NCBI GenBank assembly: GCA_018064935.1 | Contig: JAGHUF010000037.1 | Location: forward strand, 1-37,843 | DNA length: 37,843 bases | Direction: 5' to 3' | DNA from: Candidatus Merdinaster equi | GTDB taxonomy: Bacteria; Bacillota; Clostridia; Lachnospirales; Lachnospiraceae | Shown: piece by piece, positions 16,885 through 26,104 of the stretch | How positions within the stretch are numbered: the stretch's first letter is position 1 | Layout of the letters: every line of letters begins with the position of its first letter | Made by a program: the position numbers and the translations under genes | Notes under the pieces: model-generated | Database searches by the model: none | Told to the model about the DNA's origin: nothing | What the model saw: the letters and a program-made list of their open reading frames with translations, nothing else

Positions 16885-17161
16885 GCTGTGGCATGATAGC
16901 TGTGAAGCGTGAGGTTGCTGCAAGGGAGAAATCCAATGCAGGTTTTCCGTGGAGCGAATGTCAAGTTACAAAACTGGCGACAAGTCACTGTACGAAACTT
17001 AGAGTCTACTGATGAGTAGAAACGACGTGTTGTAAATCTGCTGGGTCAGAAAGGAAGGCACGACTTCCGATTATGAGAATGCATGACACACACGGGAAAG
17101 TGTACAGTCACCGCTTGTCGTACTTATTTCTTAAAAGTGCGAAAAGGAGGCGACTTTTTTT
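16885..17161 (+). ncRNA. Structured 5' leader of the S10 ribosomal operon
   Basis: About 280 nt without a gene precede rpsJ, with several clear stems: CTGCA/TGCAG (16918-16941), TCTACT-GATG-AGTAGA (17004-17019), and GGAAG/CTTCC around 17052-17067. CGACAAG (16978-16984) and ACTGTAC (16987-16993) pair with CTTGTCG (17114-17120) and GTACAGT (17102-17108), closing a domain of about 140 nt with 14 base pairs. Leaders bound by L4 control S10 operons in other bacteria; I could not match this one to a named class. It probably controls the whole operon. The end of the leader holds a further hairpin around the rpsJ ribosome binding site. Confidence 0.7.
17133..17161 (+). promoter_or_regulatory. Terminator-like hairpin with the rpsJ Shine-Dalgarno in its loop
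   Basis: AAAAGTGCG (17133-17141) pairs with CGACTTTT (17151-17158), one bulged G, around the 9-nt loop AAAAGGAGG, and T7 follows directly (17155-17161). The ATG of rpsJ is the next base. The ribosome binding site is thus displayed in the loop of a hairpin that has the form of an intrinsic terminator. Confidence 0.6.
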
Positions 17162-17479
17162 ATGGCAAATCAGGTAATGAGAATCACACTCAAGGCATAC
17201 GACCATCAGCTGGTTGATGCATCTGCCAAAAAAATCATCGAAACAGTTAAGAAGAACGGATCCCAGGTATCTGGACCAGTACCTCTTCCTACTAAGAAGG
17301 AAGTAGTTACAATTCTTCGTGCGGTTCACAAGTATAAGGACAGCCGTGAGCAGTTCGAGCAGAGAACCCACAAGAGACTGATCGATATCATCACACCTAC
17401 ACAGAAAACAGTTGATGCATTGCAGAGACTGGAAATGCCAGCAGGTGTGTACATCGATATTAAGATGAGAAACAACTAA
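17162..17479 (+). CDS. rpsJ: 30S ribosomal protein S10
   Basis: A 105-residue S10, close to the usual 102-103. [20 protein letters not shown] and the loop [16 protein letters not shown] are characteristic. S10 sits in the 30S head and also serves as NusE in antitermination. It is the first gene of the operon; AGGAGG at 17145-17150 is 11 nt from the ATG and lies in a hairpin loop. A 161-nt spacer separates it from rplC. Confidence 0.98.
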   Translation: MANQVMRITLKAYDHQLVDASAKKIIETVKKNGSQVSGPVPLPTKKEVVTILRAVHKYKDSREQFEQRTHKRLIDIITPTQKTVDALQRLEMPAGVYIDIKMRNN

Positions 17480-17562
17480 TTCTTAGGATTTAGATCAGCA
17501 ATCTGAATAAGAATTAGAAAAAACAATTTAACACAACAAAAACCTTCTACTCTCGGATTTGT

Positions 17563-17610
17563 GAACAAGAAACCTGCAGATAAGGTACAAAATACCGAAT
17601 GCAGTTGTTC
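17563..17610 (+). ncRNA. Three-part stem-loop in the rpsJ-rplC spacer
   Basis: GAACAA (17563-17568) pairs with TTGTTC (17605-17610), CTGCA (17574-17578) with TGCAG (17600-17604), and GGTA (17584-17587) with TACC (17593-17596). The stems are stacked with internal loops on the 5' side. It lies 30 nt before the rplC start and has no T-tract. A protein-binding control site or a processing site is inferred. Confidence 0.6.
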
Positions 17611-17640
17611 CGCCAAAGATGTAGAACGAAGGAGGAAAAA

Positions 17641-18324
17641 ATGAAGAAAGCGATTTTAGCAACAAAAATCGGAATGACACAGGTTTTTGCTGAGGACGGA
17701 ACACTCGTACCAGTTACCGTACTTCAGGCTGGACCTTGTGTAGTAACTCAGGTTAAGACCGTAGACAATGATGGTTACAGCGCAGTTCAGGTAGGCTTCG
17801 TTGATAAGAAAGAAAAGATTATCAACAAAGATGCTGGCGGCAAGAAGGAAATCGTACATGCTCACGGCGTAAACAAAGCTCAGAAGGGTCACTTCGATAA
17901 GGCTGGTGTTTCTGCAAAGAGATATGTAAGAGAGTTCCGTTTTGAGAACGCTGAAGAATATGCTCTTGCACAGGAAATCAAGGCTGACATCTTCGCAGCA
18001 GGCGATAAGATTGATGCTTCCGCTATTACAAAGGGAAAAGGCTTCCAGGGTGCAATTAAGAGATTAGGACAGTCCAGAGGACCTATGGCTCATGGTTCAA
18101 AGTTCCATCGTCACCAGGGTTCAAATGGTGCTTGCTCATCACCTAGCCGTGTATTCAAGGGTAAGGGAATGCCCGGACACATGGGTTGCAAGAAGGTTAC
18201 AATCAAGAATCTCGAAGTAGTACGTGTAGATGCTGAGAAGAATCTTCTTCTGGTTAAGGGCGCAGTACCTGGACCCAAGAAAGCTTTAATCACTATCAAA
18301 GAAACCACTAAGGTTGAAGCTTAA
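17641..18324 (+). CDS. rplC: 50S ribosomal protein L3
   Basis: A 227-residue L3. [20 protein letters not shown] is the standard N-terminus, and AAGGAGG at 17629-17635 fixes ATG 17641, so the 14 extra upstream codons of the open frame are not used. The conserved extension with [13 protein letters not shown] is complete. L3 is an early assembly protein near the peptidyl transferase centre. Confidence 0.98.
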   Translation: MKKAILATKIGMTQVFAEDGTLVPVTVLQAGPCVVTQVKTVDNDGYSAVQVGFVDKKEKIINKDAGGKKEIVHAHGVNKAQKGHFDKAGVSAKRYVREFRFENAEEYALAQEIKADIFAAGDKIDASAITKGKGFQGAIKRLGQSRGPMAHGSKFHRHQGSNGACSSPSRVFKGKGMPGHMGCKKVTIKNLEVVRVDAEKNLLLVKGAVPGPKKALITIKETTKVEA

Positions 18325-18350
18325 GAATAGACGAAAGGAGGACCATTCAG

Positions 18351-18980
18351 ATGTCAAAAGTTGTATCTGTTTTTAATATGGAAGGTAAAGAAGTTGGTTC
18401 CATCGAATTAAGCGACGCAGTATTTGGTGTAGAGATCAACGAACATCTCGTTCACATGGCAGTTGTACAGCAGCTCGCTGATAACCGTCAGGGAACACAG
18501 AAGGCAAAGACACGCTCTGAAGTATCAGGTGGTGGAAGAAAGCCTTGGAGACAGAAGGGAACCGGTCATGCAAGACAGGGATCTACAAGATCTCCTCAGT
18601 GGACAGGAGGCGGAGTTGTATTTGCTCCAGTTCCTAGAGACTACTCTTTCAAGCTCAACAAGAAGGAGAAGAGAGCAGCTCTTAAGTCTGCACTTACCAA
18701 TAAGGTAAATGAAGAAAGAATTATCGTTCTCGAAGATCTTAAGATGGATGCACCTAAGACCAAGAGCTTTGCAACAATGCTTGATAAGCTTAAGATCACT
18801 GGTACAAAGGCACTCTTCGTTATGGACGAGAAGAATGATAACGTAGTAAAGTCTGCAAACAATATTCCTACTGTACAGACAACAATCACTGGTAGCATTA
18901 ATGTATACGATATCATGAAGGCTGGTGTTCTTGTTCTTACAAAGGATGCAGTTAAGAAGATTGAGGAGGTGTACGCATAA
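18351..18980 (+). CDS. rplD: 50S ribosomal protein L4
   Basis: A 209-residue L4 with the conserved exit-tunnel loop (GGGRKPWRQKGTGHARQGSTR). In other bacteria L4 represses the S10 operon by binding its leader, so it is a candidate ligand for the leader at 16885-17161. The stop overlaps the rplW start (TAATG). AAAGGAGG at 18334-18341 is the ribosome binding site. Confidence 0.98.
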   Translation: MSKVVSVFNMEGKEVGSIELSDAVFGVEINEHLVHMAVVQQLADNRQGTQKAKTRSEVSGGGRKPWRQKGTGHARQGSTRSPQWTGGGVVFAPVPRDYSFKLNKKEKRAALKSALTNKVNEERIIVLEDLKMDAPKTKSFATMLDKLKITGTKALFVMDEKNDNVVKSANNIPTVQTTITGSINVYDIMKAGVLVLTKDAVKKIEEVYA

Positions 18981-19279
18981 TGGCAGCAATTCAGTACTAT
19001 GATGTAATCCTCAAACCGGTTGTTACCGAGAAGAGTATGAATGAAATGGGAGCAAAGAAGTATACCTTCCTTGTACATCCCGACGCAAACAAGGTCATGA
19101 TTAAAGAAGCTGTAGAGAAGATGTTCGAAGGCGTAGAAGTTGAGAGAGTCAACACCATGAACCTTGACGGTAAGAAGAAGACCCGTGGTAGAGTAACTGG
19201 TAAGACAGCAGCTACCAAGAAGGCAATTGTTACACTTACCGAGAATAGCAAAGATATCGAGATCTTCACAGGTTTATAA
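18980..19279 (+). CDS. rplW: 50S ribosomal protein L23
   Basis: A 99-residue L23 (YYDVILKPVVTEKSMNEM, then YTFLVHPDANKVMIKEAVE). It lies at the tunnel exit and docks trigger factor and SRP. The start overlaps the rplD stop, with AGGAGG at 18964-18969 inside rplD. Length is normal. Confidence 0.98.
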   Translation: MAAIQYYDVILKPVVTEKSMNEMGAKKYTFLVHPDANKVMIKEAVEKMFEGVEVERVNTMNLDGKKKTRGRVTGKTAATKKAIVTLTENSKDIEIFTGL

Positions 19280-19304
19280 ATCGAAGAATCTCGCAGTATG
19301 GATC

Positions 19305-19327
19305 CGGTGTGAAAACAATATACACCG
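19305..19327 (+). other. Hairpin in the rplW-rplB spacer
   Basis: CGGTGT (19305-19310) pairs with ACACCG (19322-19327) around an 11-nt loop. It lies in an 82-nt spacer, longer than most in the operon. No T-run of terminator length follows. It could be a processing or stability element. Confidence 0.4.
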
Positions 19328-19361
19328 TTTCCGCTAATAATCAGATAAAGGAGAAATAAAA

Positions 19362-20204
19362 ATGGGTATCAAAACATATAACCCTTACACACCTTCCAGA
19401 CGTAACATGACTGGATCTGATTTCTCTGAGATTACCAAGAGTACTCCTGAGAAATCTCTGTGTACTTCACTTAAGAAGAACGCTGGTCGTAATAACCAGG
19501 GTAAGATCACTGTTAGACACCAGGGTGGTGGAAACAGAAGAAAATACAGAATGATCGATTTCAAGAGAAACAAGGATGGAATTCCTGCAACTGTTATCGG
19601 TATCGAGTATGATCCTAACAGAACAGCAAATATTGCTCTTATTTGCTACGCAGATGGACTTAAGTCTTATATCCTTGCTCCTGAAGGATTAACAGACGGT
19701 ATGACCGTAATGAACGGTGAGAATGCAGAAATCAGAGTTGGTAACTGCCTTCCACTTCAGAATATCCCAGTAGGTTCACAGGTTTATTGCATTGAGTTAT
19801 ATCCTGGCAAGGGTGGTCAGCTTGTTCGTTCCGCTGGTAACAGCGCACAGCTGATGGCTAAGGAAGGAAAGTATGCAACACTTCGTCTTCCTTCAGGCGA
19901 AATGAGAATGGTTCCTATCATCTGCCGTGCTTGTATCGGTGTTGTAGGAAACGGTGATCACAACCTTATTAATATTGGTAAGGCTGGACGTAAGCGTCAC
20001 ATGGGTATCAGACCTACAGTTCGTGGTTCAGTTATGAACCCTAACGACCATCCACACGGTGGTGGTGAAGGTAGAGCACCAATTGGACGTCCAGGTCCAT
20101 GCACACCTTGGGGCAAGCCCGCTCTTGGTCTTAAGACTCGTGCTAAGAAGAATAAGTCTAACAAGATGATCGTCAGAAGAAGAGACGGCAGAGCGATTAA
20201 ATAA
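19362..20204 (+). CDS. rplB: 50S ribosomal protein L2
   Basis: A 280-residue L2 of normal length. [20 protein letters not shown] opens it, and the C-terminal [19 protein letters not shown] carries the conserved histidine region near the peptidyl transferase centre. AAAGGAG precedes the ATG by 8 nt. It is separated from rpsS by 14 nt. Confidence 0.98.
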   Translation: MGIKTYNPYTPSRRNMTGSDFSEITKSTPEKSLCTSLKKNAGRNNQGKITVRHQGGGNRRKYRMIDFKRNKDGIPATVIGIEYDPNRTANIALICYADGLKSYILAPEGLTDGMTVMNGENAEIRVGNCLPLQNIPVGSQVYCIELYPGKGGQLVRSAGNSAQLMAKEGKYATLRLPSGEMRMVPIICRACIGVVGNGDHNLINIGKAGRKRHMGIRPTVRGSVMNPNDHPHGGGEGRAPIGRPGPCTPWGKPALGLKTRAKKNKSNKMIVRRRDGRAIK

Positions 20205-20218
20205 GGAGGAAAGTTAAA

Positions 20219-20500
20219 ATGGCTAGATCACTTAAAAAAGGACCTTTCGCAGATGCACACTTACTTAAAAAAGTAGATGCAATGAATGCGTCAGGAAACA
20301 AGCAGGTTATCAAGACCTGGTCCCGTCGTTCCACAATTTTTCCTTCTTTTGTAGGACATACAATTGCGGTTCATGACGGAAGAAAGCATGTACCTGTATA
20401 TGTAACAGAAGATATGGTTGGACATAAGCTCGGTGAGTTCGTTGCAACCAGAACATTCAAAGGACACAAGAAGGACGATAAGAAGTCCGGCGTACGATAA
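20219..20500 (+). CDS. rpsS: 30S ribosomal protein S19
   Basis: A 93-residue S19 ([19 protein letters not shown], then [19 protein letters not shown] and [14 protein letters not shown]). It binds 16S rRNA in the 30S head with S13. AAGGAGG lies just upstream of the ATG. Confidence 0.98.
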   Translation: MARSLKKGPFADAHLLKKVDAMNASGNKQVIKTWSRRSTIFPSFVGHTIAVHDGRKHVPVYVTEDMVGHKLGEFVATRTFKGHKKDDKKSGVR

Positions 20501-20518
20501 GGAAGGAGGTTTTACATC

Positions 20519-20905
20519 ATGGCAAAAGGACATAGATCCCAGATTAAAAGAGAGAGAAATGCAAACAAAGATACAAGACCTTCAGCTAAGTTATCTTACG
20601 CTAGAGTTTCTGTTCAGAAAGCTTGTTTTGTATTAGATGCAATCAGAGGCAAGGATGTTGAGACAGCTCTTGGTATCCTTGAGTACAACCCAAGATATGC
20701 ATCCGGTGTCATCAAGAAACTGCTCGAGTCTGCAATTGCAAACGCAGAGAATAACAATGGTATGAATCGTGATAGACTTTTCATCGCAGAGTGCTATGCA
20801 AACTGTGGTCCTATCATGAAGAGAGTACAACCCAGAGCACAGGGTAGAGCTTACAGAATCTTAAAGAGAATGAGCAATATCACTGTAGTTCTTGATGAAA
20901 GATAA
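20519..20905 (+). CDS. rplV: 50S ribosomal protein L22
   Basis: A 128-residue L22. The core ([20 protein letters not shown]) and the tunnel-lining beta hairpin ([15 protein letters not shown]) are present; the tip of that hairpin forms part of the macrolide-sensitive constriction. AAGGAGG at 20502-20508 is the ribosome binding site. Confidence 0.98.
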   Translation: MAKGHRSQIKRERNANKDTRPSAKLSYARVSVQKACFVLDAIRGKDVETALGILEYNPRYASGVIKKLLESAIANAENNNGMNRDRLFIAECYANCGPIMKRVQPRAQGRAYRILKRMSNITVVLDER

Positions 20906-20916
20906 GGAGGCGTAAA

Positions 20917-21579
20917 ATGGGTCAGAAAGTTAATCCTCATGGCTTAAGAGTCGGAGTAATCAAAGATTGGGATTCAAGATGGTATGCAAATGATTCTGAA
21001 TTCGCTGATTACCTCGTAGAAGATTATAAAATCAGAAAATTCTTAAAGAAGAAGTTAAACGCTGCAGGTGTTTCTAAGATTGAGATCGAGAGAGCATCTG
21101 ACAGAGTAAAGGTAATCGTTTTCACAGCAAAGCCTGGTTTCGTAATTGGTAAGGGTGGAGCAGAAATCGAAGTTACCAAGAAGCAGCTTAGCAAGCTTAC
21201 TGGTGGAAAGAACGTTTCCGTTGATATCAAGGAAATCAAGAAGCCAGATAAGGATGCACAGCTTGTAGCAGAGAACATCGCACAGCAGCTTGAGAATCGT
21301 ATCTCATTCAGACGTGCAATGAAGTCTTGCATGCAGAGAACAATGAAGAGCGGTGCTGAAGGTATCAAGGCAGCATGTTCAGGAAGACTTGGCGGTGCTG
21401 ATATGGCTCGTACAGAGTTTTACAGTGAAGGTACTATTCCTCTTCAGACACTTCGTGCAGATATTGACTATGGTTTTGCAGAAGCAGACACAACCTACGG
21501 TAAGGTTGGTGTAAAGGTATGGATCTACAAGGGTGAGGTCCTTCCTACTAAGGCGAATGCAGAAGGGAGCGATAAATAA
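20917..21579 (+). CDS. rpsC: 30S ribosomal protein S3
   Basis: A 220-residue S3. The N-terminal [20 protein letters not shown] and the KH domain with [11 protein letters not shown] are complete, and the C-terminal domain ends [12 protein letters not shown]. It lines the mRNA entry channel. The stop overlaps the rplP start (TAATG). Confidence 0.98.
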   Translation: MGQKVNPHGLRVGVIKDWDSRWYANDSEFADYLVEDYKIRKFLKKKLNAAGVSKIEIERASDRVKVIVFTAKPGFVIGKGGAEIEVTKKQLSKLTGGKNVSVDIKEIKKPDKDAQLVAENIAQQLENRISFRRAMKSCMQRTMKSGAEGIKAACSGRLGGADMARTEFYSEGTIPLQTLRADIDYGFAEADTTYGKVGVKVWIYKGEVLPTKANAEGSDK

Positions 21580-22016
21580 TGTTAATGCCTAAGAGAGTGA
21601 AACGTCGTAAGCAGTTCCGTGGAACTATGGCAGGTAAGATTAGCCGTGGTAACAAGATCACTTATGGTGAGTACGGACTCGTAGCAACTGAGCCTTGTTG
21701 GATCAGATCCAACCAGATTGAGGCTGCCCGTATTGCGATGACACGTTATACAAAGCGTGCTGGTCAGGTATGGATTAAGATCTTCCCTGACAAGCCTGTA
21801 ACAGCTAAGCCCGCCGAAACTCGAATGGGTTCAGGTAAGGGATCACTGGAGTACTGGGTAGCAGTAGTTAAGCCCGGACGTGTAATGTTCGAAATTGCTG
21901 GAATTAATGAAGAAGCAGCAAGAGAAGCATTACGTCTTGCTATGCACAAGCTTCCCTGCAAATGTAAGATCGTTTCCAAAGCAGATCTGGAAGGTGGTGT
22001 AACAAATGAAAACTAA
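21579..22016 (+). CDS. rplP: 50S ribosomal protein L16
   Basis: A 145-residue L16 starting [15 protein letters not shown], the common N-terminus, so ATG 21579 rather than 21585 is kept. It contacts A-site tRNA near the peptidyl transferase centre. It overlaps rpsC by 1 nt and rpmC by 11 nt. Confidence 0.97.
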   Translation: MLMPKRVKRRKQFRGTMAGKISRGNKITYGEYGLVATEPCWIRSNQIEAARIAMTRYTKRAGQVWIKIFPDKPVTAKPAETRMGSGKGSLEYWVAVVKPGRVMFEIAGINEEAAREALRLAMHKLPCKCKIVSKADLEGGVTNEN

Positions 22017-22209
22017 TAAGTATGTTGAAGATTTAAAAGCAAAGTCAGCTGCTGAATTAGCCGATAGCCTTGCAGAGGCAAAGAAGGAACTTTTTAACCT
22101 TAGATTCCAGAATGCAACCAATCAGCTTGATAACACTGCAAGAATCAAGGAAGTTCGCAAGAACATCGCTCGTATTCAGACAGTCATCACTGAAAAGGCA
22201 AATGCATAG
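22006..22209 (+). CDS. rpmC: 50S ribosomal protein L29
   Basis: A 67-residue L29, two-helix protein ([20 protein letters not shown], then [15 protein letters not shown]). It starts inside the end of rplP, an 11-nt overlap that suggests coupled translation. It sits at the tunnel exit next to L23. Confidence 0.97.
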   Translation: MKTNKYVEDLKAKSAAELADSLAEAKKELFNLRFQNATNQLDNTARIKEVRKNIARIQTVITEKANA

Positions 22210-22234
22210 GCCAGTTCAGAAAGGAGAATAAGCT

Positions 22235-22489
22235 GTGGAAAGAAATTTAAGAAAAGTCCGTACCGGTAAGGTAGTCAGTGACAAGATGGATAAGACAATC
22301 ACTGTTGCAGTTGAGGACCATGTAAAGCATCCCCTTTACAACAAGATTGTTAAGAGCACTAAGAAATTTAAGGCTCATGATGAAAATAATGACGCTAAGA
22401 TTGGCGATACAGTAAGAATCGTTGAGACCAGACCTTTATCTAAGGATAAGAGATGGAGACTTACTGAGATCGTTGAGAGAGCTAAGTAA
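22235..22489 (+). CDS. rpsQ: 30S ribosomal protein S17
   Basis: An 84-residue S17 ([19 protein letters not shown]). The start is GTG 22235, supported by AAGGAG at 22221-22226 and by the family N-terminus. It is an early-binding 30S protein with an OB fold. Confidence 0.97.
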   Translation: MERNLRKVRTGKVVSDKMDKTITVAVEDHVKHPLYNKIVKSTKKFKAHDENNDAKIGDTVRIVETRPLSKDKRWRLTEIVERAK

Positions 22490-22521
22490 GATTCGCTTAT
22501 AGAATTGGAAGGAGAATTAGC

Positions 22522-22890
22522 ATGGTACAACAGGAAACCAGACTGAAGGTCGCTGATAATACCGGCGCAAAGGAACTGCTTTGCATTCGTGTTATGGGCG
22601 GATCTACAAGAAGATATGCTGCGATCGGCGATGTCATCGTCGCTTCCGTTAAAGATGCAACACCCGGCGGTGTTGTAAAGAAGGGTGATGTAGTTAAAGC
22701 TGTCGTAGTTCGTTCCGTTAAAGGCGCTCGTCGTAAAGACGGTTCTTATATTAAGTTTGACGAGAATGCTGCTGTTATCATCAAGGATGATAAGACTCCA
22801 AGAGGAACCCGTATTTTTGGGCCAGTAGCAAGAGAGCTTCGTGATAAACAGTTTATGAAAATTGTTTCACTTGCTCCCGAAGTATTATAA
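22522..22890 (+). CDS. rplN: 50S ribosomal protein L14
   Basis: A 122-residue L14, the standard length, with [20 protein letters not shown] and the conserved [14 protein letters not shown]. It forms inter-subunit bridges. GGAGG-type site GAAGGAGA lies upstream of the ATG. Confidence 0.98.
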   Translation: MVQQETRLKVADNTGAKELLCIRVMGGSTRRYAAIGDVIVASVKDATPGGVVKKGDVVKAVVVRSVKGARRKDGSYIKFDENAAVIIKDDKTPRGTRIFGPVARELRDKQFMKIVSLAPEVL

Positions 22891-22904
22891 GGAGGGTGCC
22901 GATT

Positions 22905-23216
22905 ATGTCTATGACAAAGATTAAGAAGGGCGATACTGTAAAGGTTATCGCAGGAAAAGATAAGGACAAAGAAGGCAAGGTTATTTCCGTTGACGCTAAG
23001 AACGGCAAGGTTGTAGTTGAGGGCGTTAACATGATGACCAAGCACACCAAACCTTCTGCTGCAAATCAGAACGGCGGTATTGTTCAGAAGGAAGCTCCTC
23101 TGGATGCTTCAAACGTTATGTATGTACATAAGGGTAAGGCAACCAGAATCGGTTTCAAGATGGACAAGGATAAGAAAGTTCGTTTTGCAAAGACAACCGG
23201 TGACATCATCGATTAA
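22905..23216 (+). CDS. rplX: 50S ribosomal protein L24
   Basis: A 103-residue L24 with an N-terminal KOW motif (KIKKGDTVKVIAGKDKDKEG). ATG 22905 is chosen over GTG 22896 because that GTG lies inside the Shine-Dalgarno sequence GGAGG (22891-22895). It initiates 50S assembly. Confidence 0.97.
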   Translation: MSMTKIKKGDTVKVIAGKDKDKEGKVISVDAKNGKVVVEGVNMMTKHTKPSAANQNGGIVQKEAPLDASNVMYVHKGKATRIGFKMDKDKKVRFAKTTGDIID

Positions 23217-23240
23217 TAAGAAGGAAGGAGGTCTAGACAA

Positions 23241-23780
23241 GTGAGTAGACTTAAAGATTTGTATAATAGCGAAATCGTGGAAGCTATGACAAAAAAGTTC
23301 GGTTACAAGAACGTAATGATGGTTCCCAAGATGGATAAAATCGTAGTTAACATGAGAGTCGGCGAAGCTAAGGATAATGCGAAAGTATTAGACGCAGCTG
23401 TAAGCGAGATGGAAGCAATCACAGGCCAGAAGGCAGTTCTTTGTAGAGCAAAGAAGGCCGTTGCTAACTTCAAGATTCGTGAGGGTATGCCGATTGGATG
23501 TAAGGTAACACTTCGTGGCGAGAAGATGTATGAGTTCCTTGATCGTCTCGTAAACCTTGCACTTCCCCGTGTACGTGACTTCAGAGGTGTAAATCCTAAC
23601 GGATTTGACGGAAGAGGTACATATTCAATGGGTATCAAAGAGCAGATCATCTTCCCTGAGATCGAATATGATAAGATCGATAAGGTAAGAGGCATGGATA
23701 TTGTATTTGTAACTACTGCAAAGACGGATGAAGAGGCTAAGGAGCTCCTTACCCTGTTCAATATGCCTTTTGCTAAATAA
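23241..23780 (+). CDS. rplE: 50S ribosomal protein L5
   Basis: A 179-residue L5, the usual length. It starts at GTG 23241, preceded by AAGGAGG. The [19 protein letters not shown] segment is diagnostic. It binds 5S rRNA and contacts P-site tRNA. Confidence 0.98.
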   Translation: MSRLKDLYNSEIVEAMTKKFGYKNVMMVPKMDKIVVNMRVGEAKDNAKVLDAAVSEMEAITGQKAVLCRAKKAVANFKIREGMPIGCKVTLRGEKMYEFLDRLVNLALPRVRDFRGVNPNGFDGRGTYSMGIKEQIIFPEIEYDKIDKVRGMDIVFVTTAKTDEEAKELLTLFNMPFAK

Positions 23781-23797
23781 TCAGAGGAGGTAAATTC

Positions 23798-23983
23798 ATG
23801 GCTAAAACATCTATGAAATTAAAGCAGCAGCGTAAGCCTAAGTTCTCTACAAGAGCTTACACACGTTGCAAAATCTGTGGTCGTCCACATTCTGTTTTGA
23901 AAAAGTACGGAATTTGCAGAGTTTGCTTCCGTGAGTTAGCATACAAGGGCGAGATTCCCGGAGTTAAGAAAGCAAGCTGGTAA
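23798..23983 (+). CDS. rpsZ: 30S ribosomal protein S14, zinc type
   Basis: A 61-residue short S14. The zinc ligands C24, C27, C40 and C43 form CxxC-x12-CxxC, so this is the zinc-binding form rather than the longer Zur-regulated type. It binds 16S rRNA in the 30S head. AGAGGAGG at 23782-23789 serves the ATG. Confidence 0.98.
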   Translation: MAKTSMKLKQQRKPKFSTRAYTRCKICGRPHSVLKKYGICRVCFRELAYKGEIPGVKKASW

Positions 23984-24007
23984 AGATTATAAAGGAGGCA
24001 AACACTC

Positions 24008-24406
24008 ATGACTATGGATCCTATTGCAGATATGCTTACAAGAATTCGTAATGCGAACACTGCAAAACATGATACTGTAGATATCCCTTCTTCTAAGATG
24101 AAGTTGGCTATTGCCGGAATTCTTTTAGATGAGGGTTATATCAAGAAATATGATATCGTTGAAGATGGTAATTTCAAAACTATCCGCGTTGCACTTAAGT
24201 ATGGCGTAGATAAGAATGACAGAGTTATCACTGGAATTAAGAGAATCTCTAAACCTGGTCTTCGTGTATACGCAGGTAAGGATGAGCTTCCTTCAGTTCT
24301 TGGTGGACTTGGAATCGCTATCATTTCTACCAATCAGGGTGTAATCACTGACAAGAAGGCTCGTGAGCTTAATGTTGGTGGTGAAGTACTTGCATTTGTT
24401 TGGTAG
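24008..24406 (+). CDS. rpsH: 30S ribosomal protein S8
   Basis: A 132-residue S8 ([15 protein letters not shown], then [15 protein letters not shown] near the C-terminus). It binds the central domain of 16S rRNA; in E. coli it represses the spc operon, which is not established here. AAAGGAGG precedes the start. Confidence 0.98.
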   Translation: MTMDPIADMLTRIRNANTAKHDTVDIPSSKMKLAIAGILLDEGYIKKYDIVEDGNFKTIRVALKYGVDKNDRVITGIKRISKPGLRVYAGKDELPSVLGGLGIAIISTNQGVITDKKARELNVGGEVLAFVW

Positions 24407-24431
24407 TTTATAGAAAAAAGGAGGTACGGGC

Positions 24432-24974
24432 ATGTCACGTATAGGTAGAATGCCAATCGCAATTCCTGCAGGAGTAACTGTAAGTATTGCAGAAAATAAC
24501 AAAGTGACCGTTAAAGGTCCTAAGGGAACTCTTGAGAGAGTATTACCCGCAGAGATGGAAATCAAGGTTGAAGGTGCAGAAGTAATTGTATCTCGTCCTA
24601 ATGATTTGAAGAAAATGAAATCCTTACACGGATTAACCAGAACCCTTATTAATAACATGGTTGTTGGTGTTACAGATGGTTTTGAGAAGAAGCTTGAAGT
24701 AAACGGTGTAGGTTACAGAGCTGCTAAGGCTGGTAAGAAGCTTACCCTTAACCTTGGATACTCTCATCCAGTTGAGATGGAAGATCCTGAGGGTATCGAA
24801 ACCACAGTTGATAACCAGAACCTGATTATCGTAAAGGGTATTGATAAAGAAAAAGTTGGCCAATTCGCTGCTGAGATCAGAGATAAGAGAAGACCTGAGC
24901 CATATAAGGGCAAGGGAATTAAGTATGTTGACGAGACCATCAGACGTAAAGTTGGTAAGACTGGTAAGAAGTAA
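24432..24974 (+). CDS. rplF: 50S ribosomal protein L6
   Basis: A 180-residue L6 made of two repeated domains, with [15 protein letters not shown] at the start and [16 protein letters not shown] near the end, the signature that binds 23S rRNA. Length is normal. AAGGAGG at 24418-24424 is the ribosome binding site. Confidence 0.98.
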   Translation: MSRIGRMPIAIPAGVTVSIAENNKVTVKGPKGTLERVLPAEMEIKVEGAEVIVSRPNDLKKMKSLHGLTRTLINNMVVGVTDGFEKKLEVNGVGYRAAKAGKKLTLNLGYSHPVEMEDPEGIETTVDNQNLIIVKGIDKEKVGQFAAEIRDKRRPEPYKGKGIKYVDETIRRKVGKTGKK

Positions 24975-24991
24975 ATAAGGAGAGTATAAAA

Positions 24992-25360
24992 ATGGTTAGT
25001 AAAGAATCAAGACAGGAAGTACGTGTTAAAAAACACAATAGAATGCGTAACCGTTTCAGTGGTACTGCTGAGAGACCTCGTCTGGCTGTATTTAGAAGCA
25101 ATAATCATATGTATGCTCAAATTATTGATGATACAGTCGGCAACACCCTGGTAGCTGCTTCAACAGTTGAGAAGGCTGTTAAGGCAGAGCTGGAGAAGAC
25201 CAATGATGTTGATGCAGCAGCATATCTTGGAAAAGTAATCGCACAGAGAGCTTTAGATAAAGGTATCAAGGCAGTTGTATTTGACAGAGGTGGTTTCCTC
25301 TACACCGGTAAAGTTGCAGCTCTGGCTGATGCAGCTAGAGAAGCAGGATTAGAGTTCTAG
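24992..25360 (+). CDS. rplR: 50S ribosomal protein L18
   Basis: A 122-residue L18 (RHRNRFSGT-type basic N-terminus, then [20 protein letters not shown]). It binds 5S rRNA with L5. Its stop is 16 nt before rpsE, and an AGGAGGAGG-like run occupies that gap. Confidence 0.98.
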   Translation: MVSKESRQEVRVKKHNRMRNRFSGTAERPRLAVFRSNNHMYAQIIDDTVGNTLVAASTVEKAVKAELEKTNDVDAAAYLGKVIAQRALDKGIKAVVFDRGGFLYTGKVAALADAAREAGLEF

Positions 25361-25376
25361 GAGGAGGAAGACACAC

Positions 25377-25880
25377 ATGAAACGTACAATCGTTGATCCC
25401 AGTCAGTTAGAGTTAACTGAGAAGACAGTTGCAATCAAGCGTGTAACCAAGACTGTAAAGGGTGGTCGTAACTCCAGATTTACAGCTCTTGTTGTTGTAG
25501 GTGATGGCAACGGCCATGTAGGCGCAGGTCTTGGCAAAGCAGTCGAGATTCCTGAAGCTGTTCGTAAGGCAAGAGAAGACGCAATTAAGAATATCGTTAC
25601 AGTTGCACTTGATGAGAATGGTTCTGTAACACATGACCAGATCGGTAAGTTCGGTTCTGCAGCAGTTCTGCTGAAGAAGTCTCCAGACGGTACCGGTATC
25701 ATCGCAGGTGGTCCTGCACGTAGCGTTTGTGAAGTTGCCGGAATTAAGAATATCCGTACAAAGTCACTTGGATCTAATAATAAGCAGAATGTTGTTCTTG
25801 CAACTATTCAGGGTCTGTCTGAGCTTAAGACACCAGAAGAAGTAGCTAGCAAGCGTGGCAAGTCTGTAAGTGATCTGTAG
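25377..25880 (+). CDS. rpsE: 30S ribosomal protein S5
   Basis: A 167-residue S5. The N-terminal double-stranded-RNA-binding fold ([20 protein letters not shown], then [14 protein letters not shown]) and the C-terminal domain ([16 protein letters not shown]) are intact. It takes part in decoding accuracy. Confidence 0.98.
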   Translation: MKRTIVDPSQLELTEKTVAIKRVTKTVKGGRNSRFTALVVVGDGNGHVGAGLGKAVEIPEAVRKAREDAIKNIVTVALDENGSVTHDQIGKFGSAAVLLKKSPDGTGIIAGGPARSVCEVAGIKNIRTKSLGSNNKQNVVLATIQGLSELKTPEEVASKRGKSVSDL

Positions 25881-25895
25881 TAGGAGGGAACTGAC

Positions 25896-26081
25896 ATGGC
25901 AGAGAAAATGTTAAAGATTACTTTAGTAAAATCTCCTATCGGTGCTGTTCCCAAGCACAAGAGAACCATCGAGGCTCTTGGACTTAGCAAGATGCATAAG
26001 ACGGTTACTTTACCCGACAATGCAAGCACCAGAGGCCAGATTCAGCAGGTAGGCTATATGCTGAAGGTTGAAGAGGCATAA
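25896..26081 (+). CDS. rpmD: 50S ribosomal protein L30
   Basis: A 61-residue L30 ([21 protein letters not shown], shortened here, then [18 protein letters not shown]). It is the short bacterial form. TAGGAGGG immediately after the rpsE stop serves the ATG. Confidence 0.97.
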   Translation: MAEKMLKITLVKSPIGAVPKHKRTIEALGLSKMHKTVTLPDNASTRGQIQQVGYMLKVEEA

Positions 26082-26104
26082 GAATATTAAGGAGGTTATA
26101 CGCG

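Noticed and set aside
16803-16988. 61-codon open frame on the minus strand in the S10 leader
   Set aside because: It overlaps the terminator and conserved leader stems, has atypical composition and no ribosome binding site.
17599-17640. N-terminal extension of L3
   Set aside because: The standard L3 N-terminus and the ribosome binding site fix ATG 17641.
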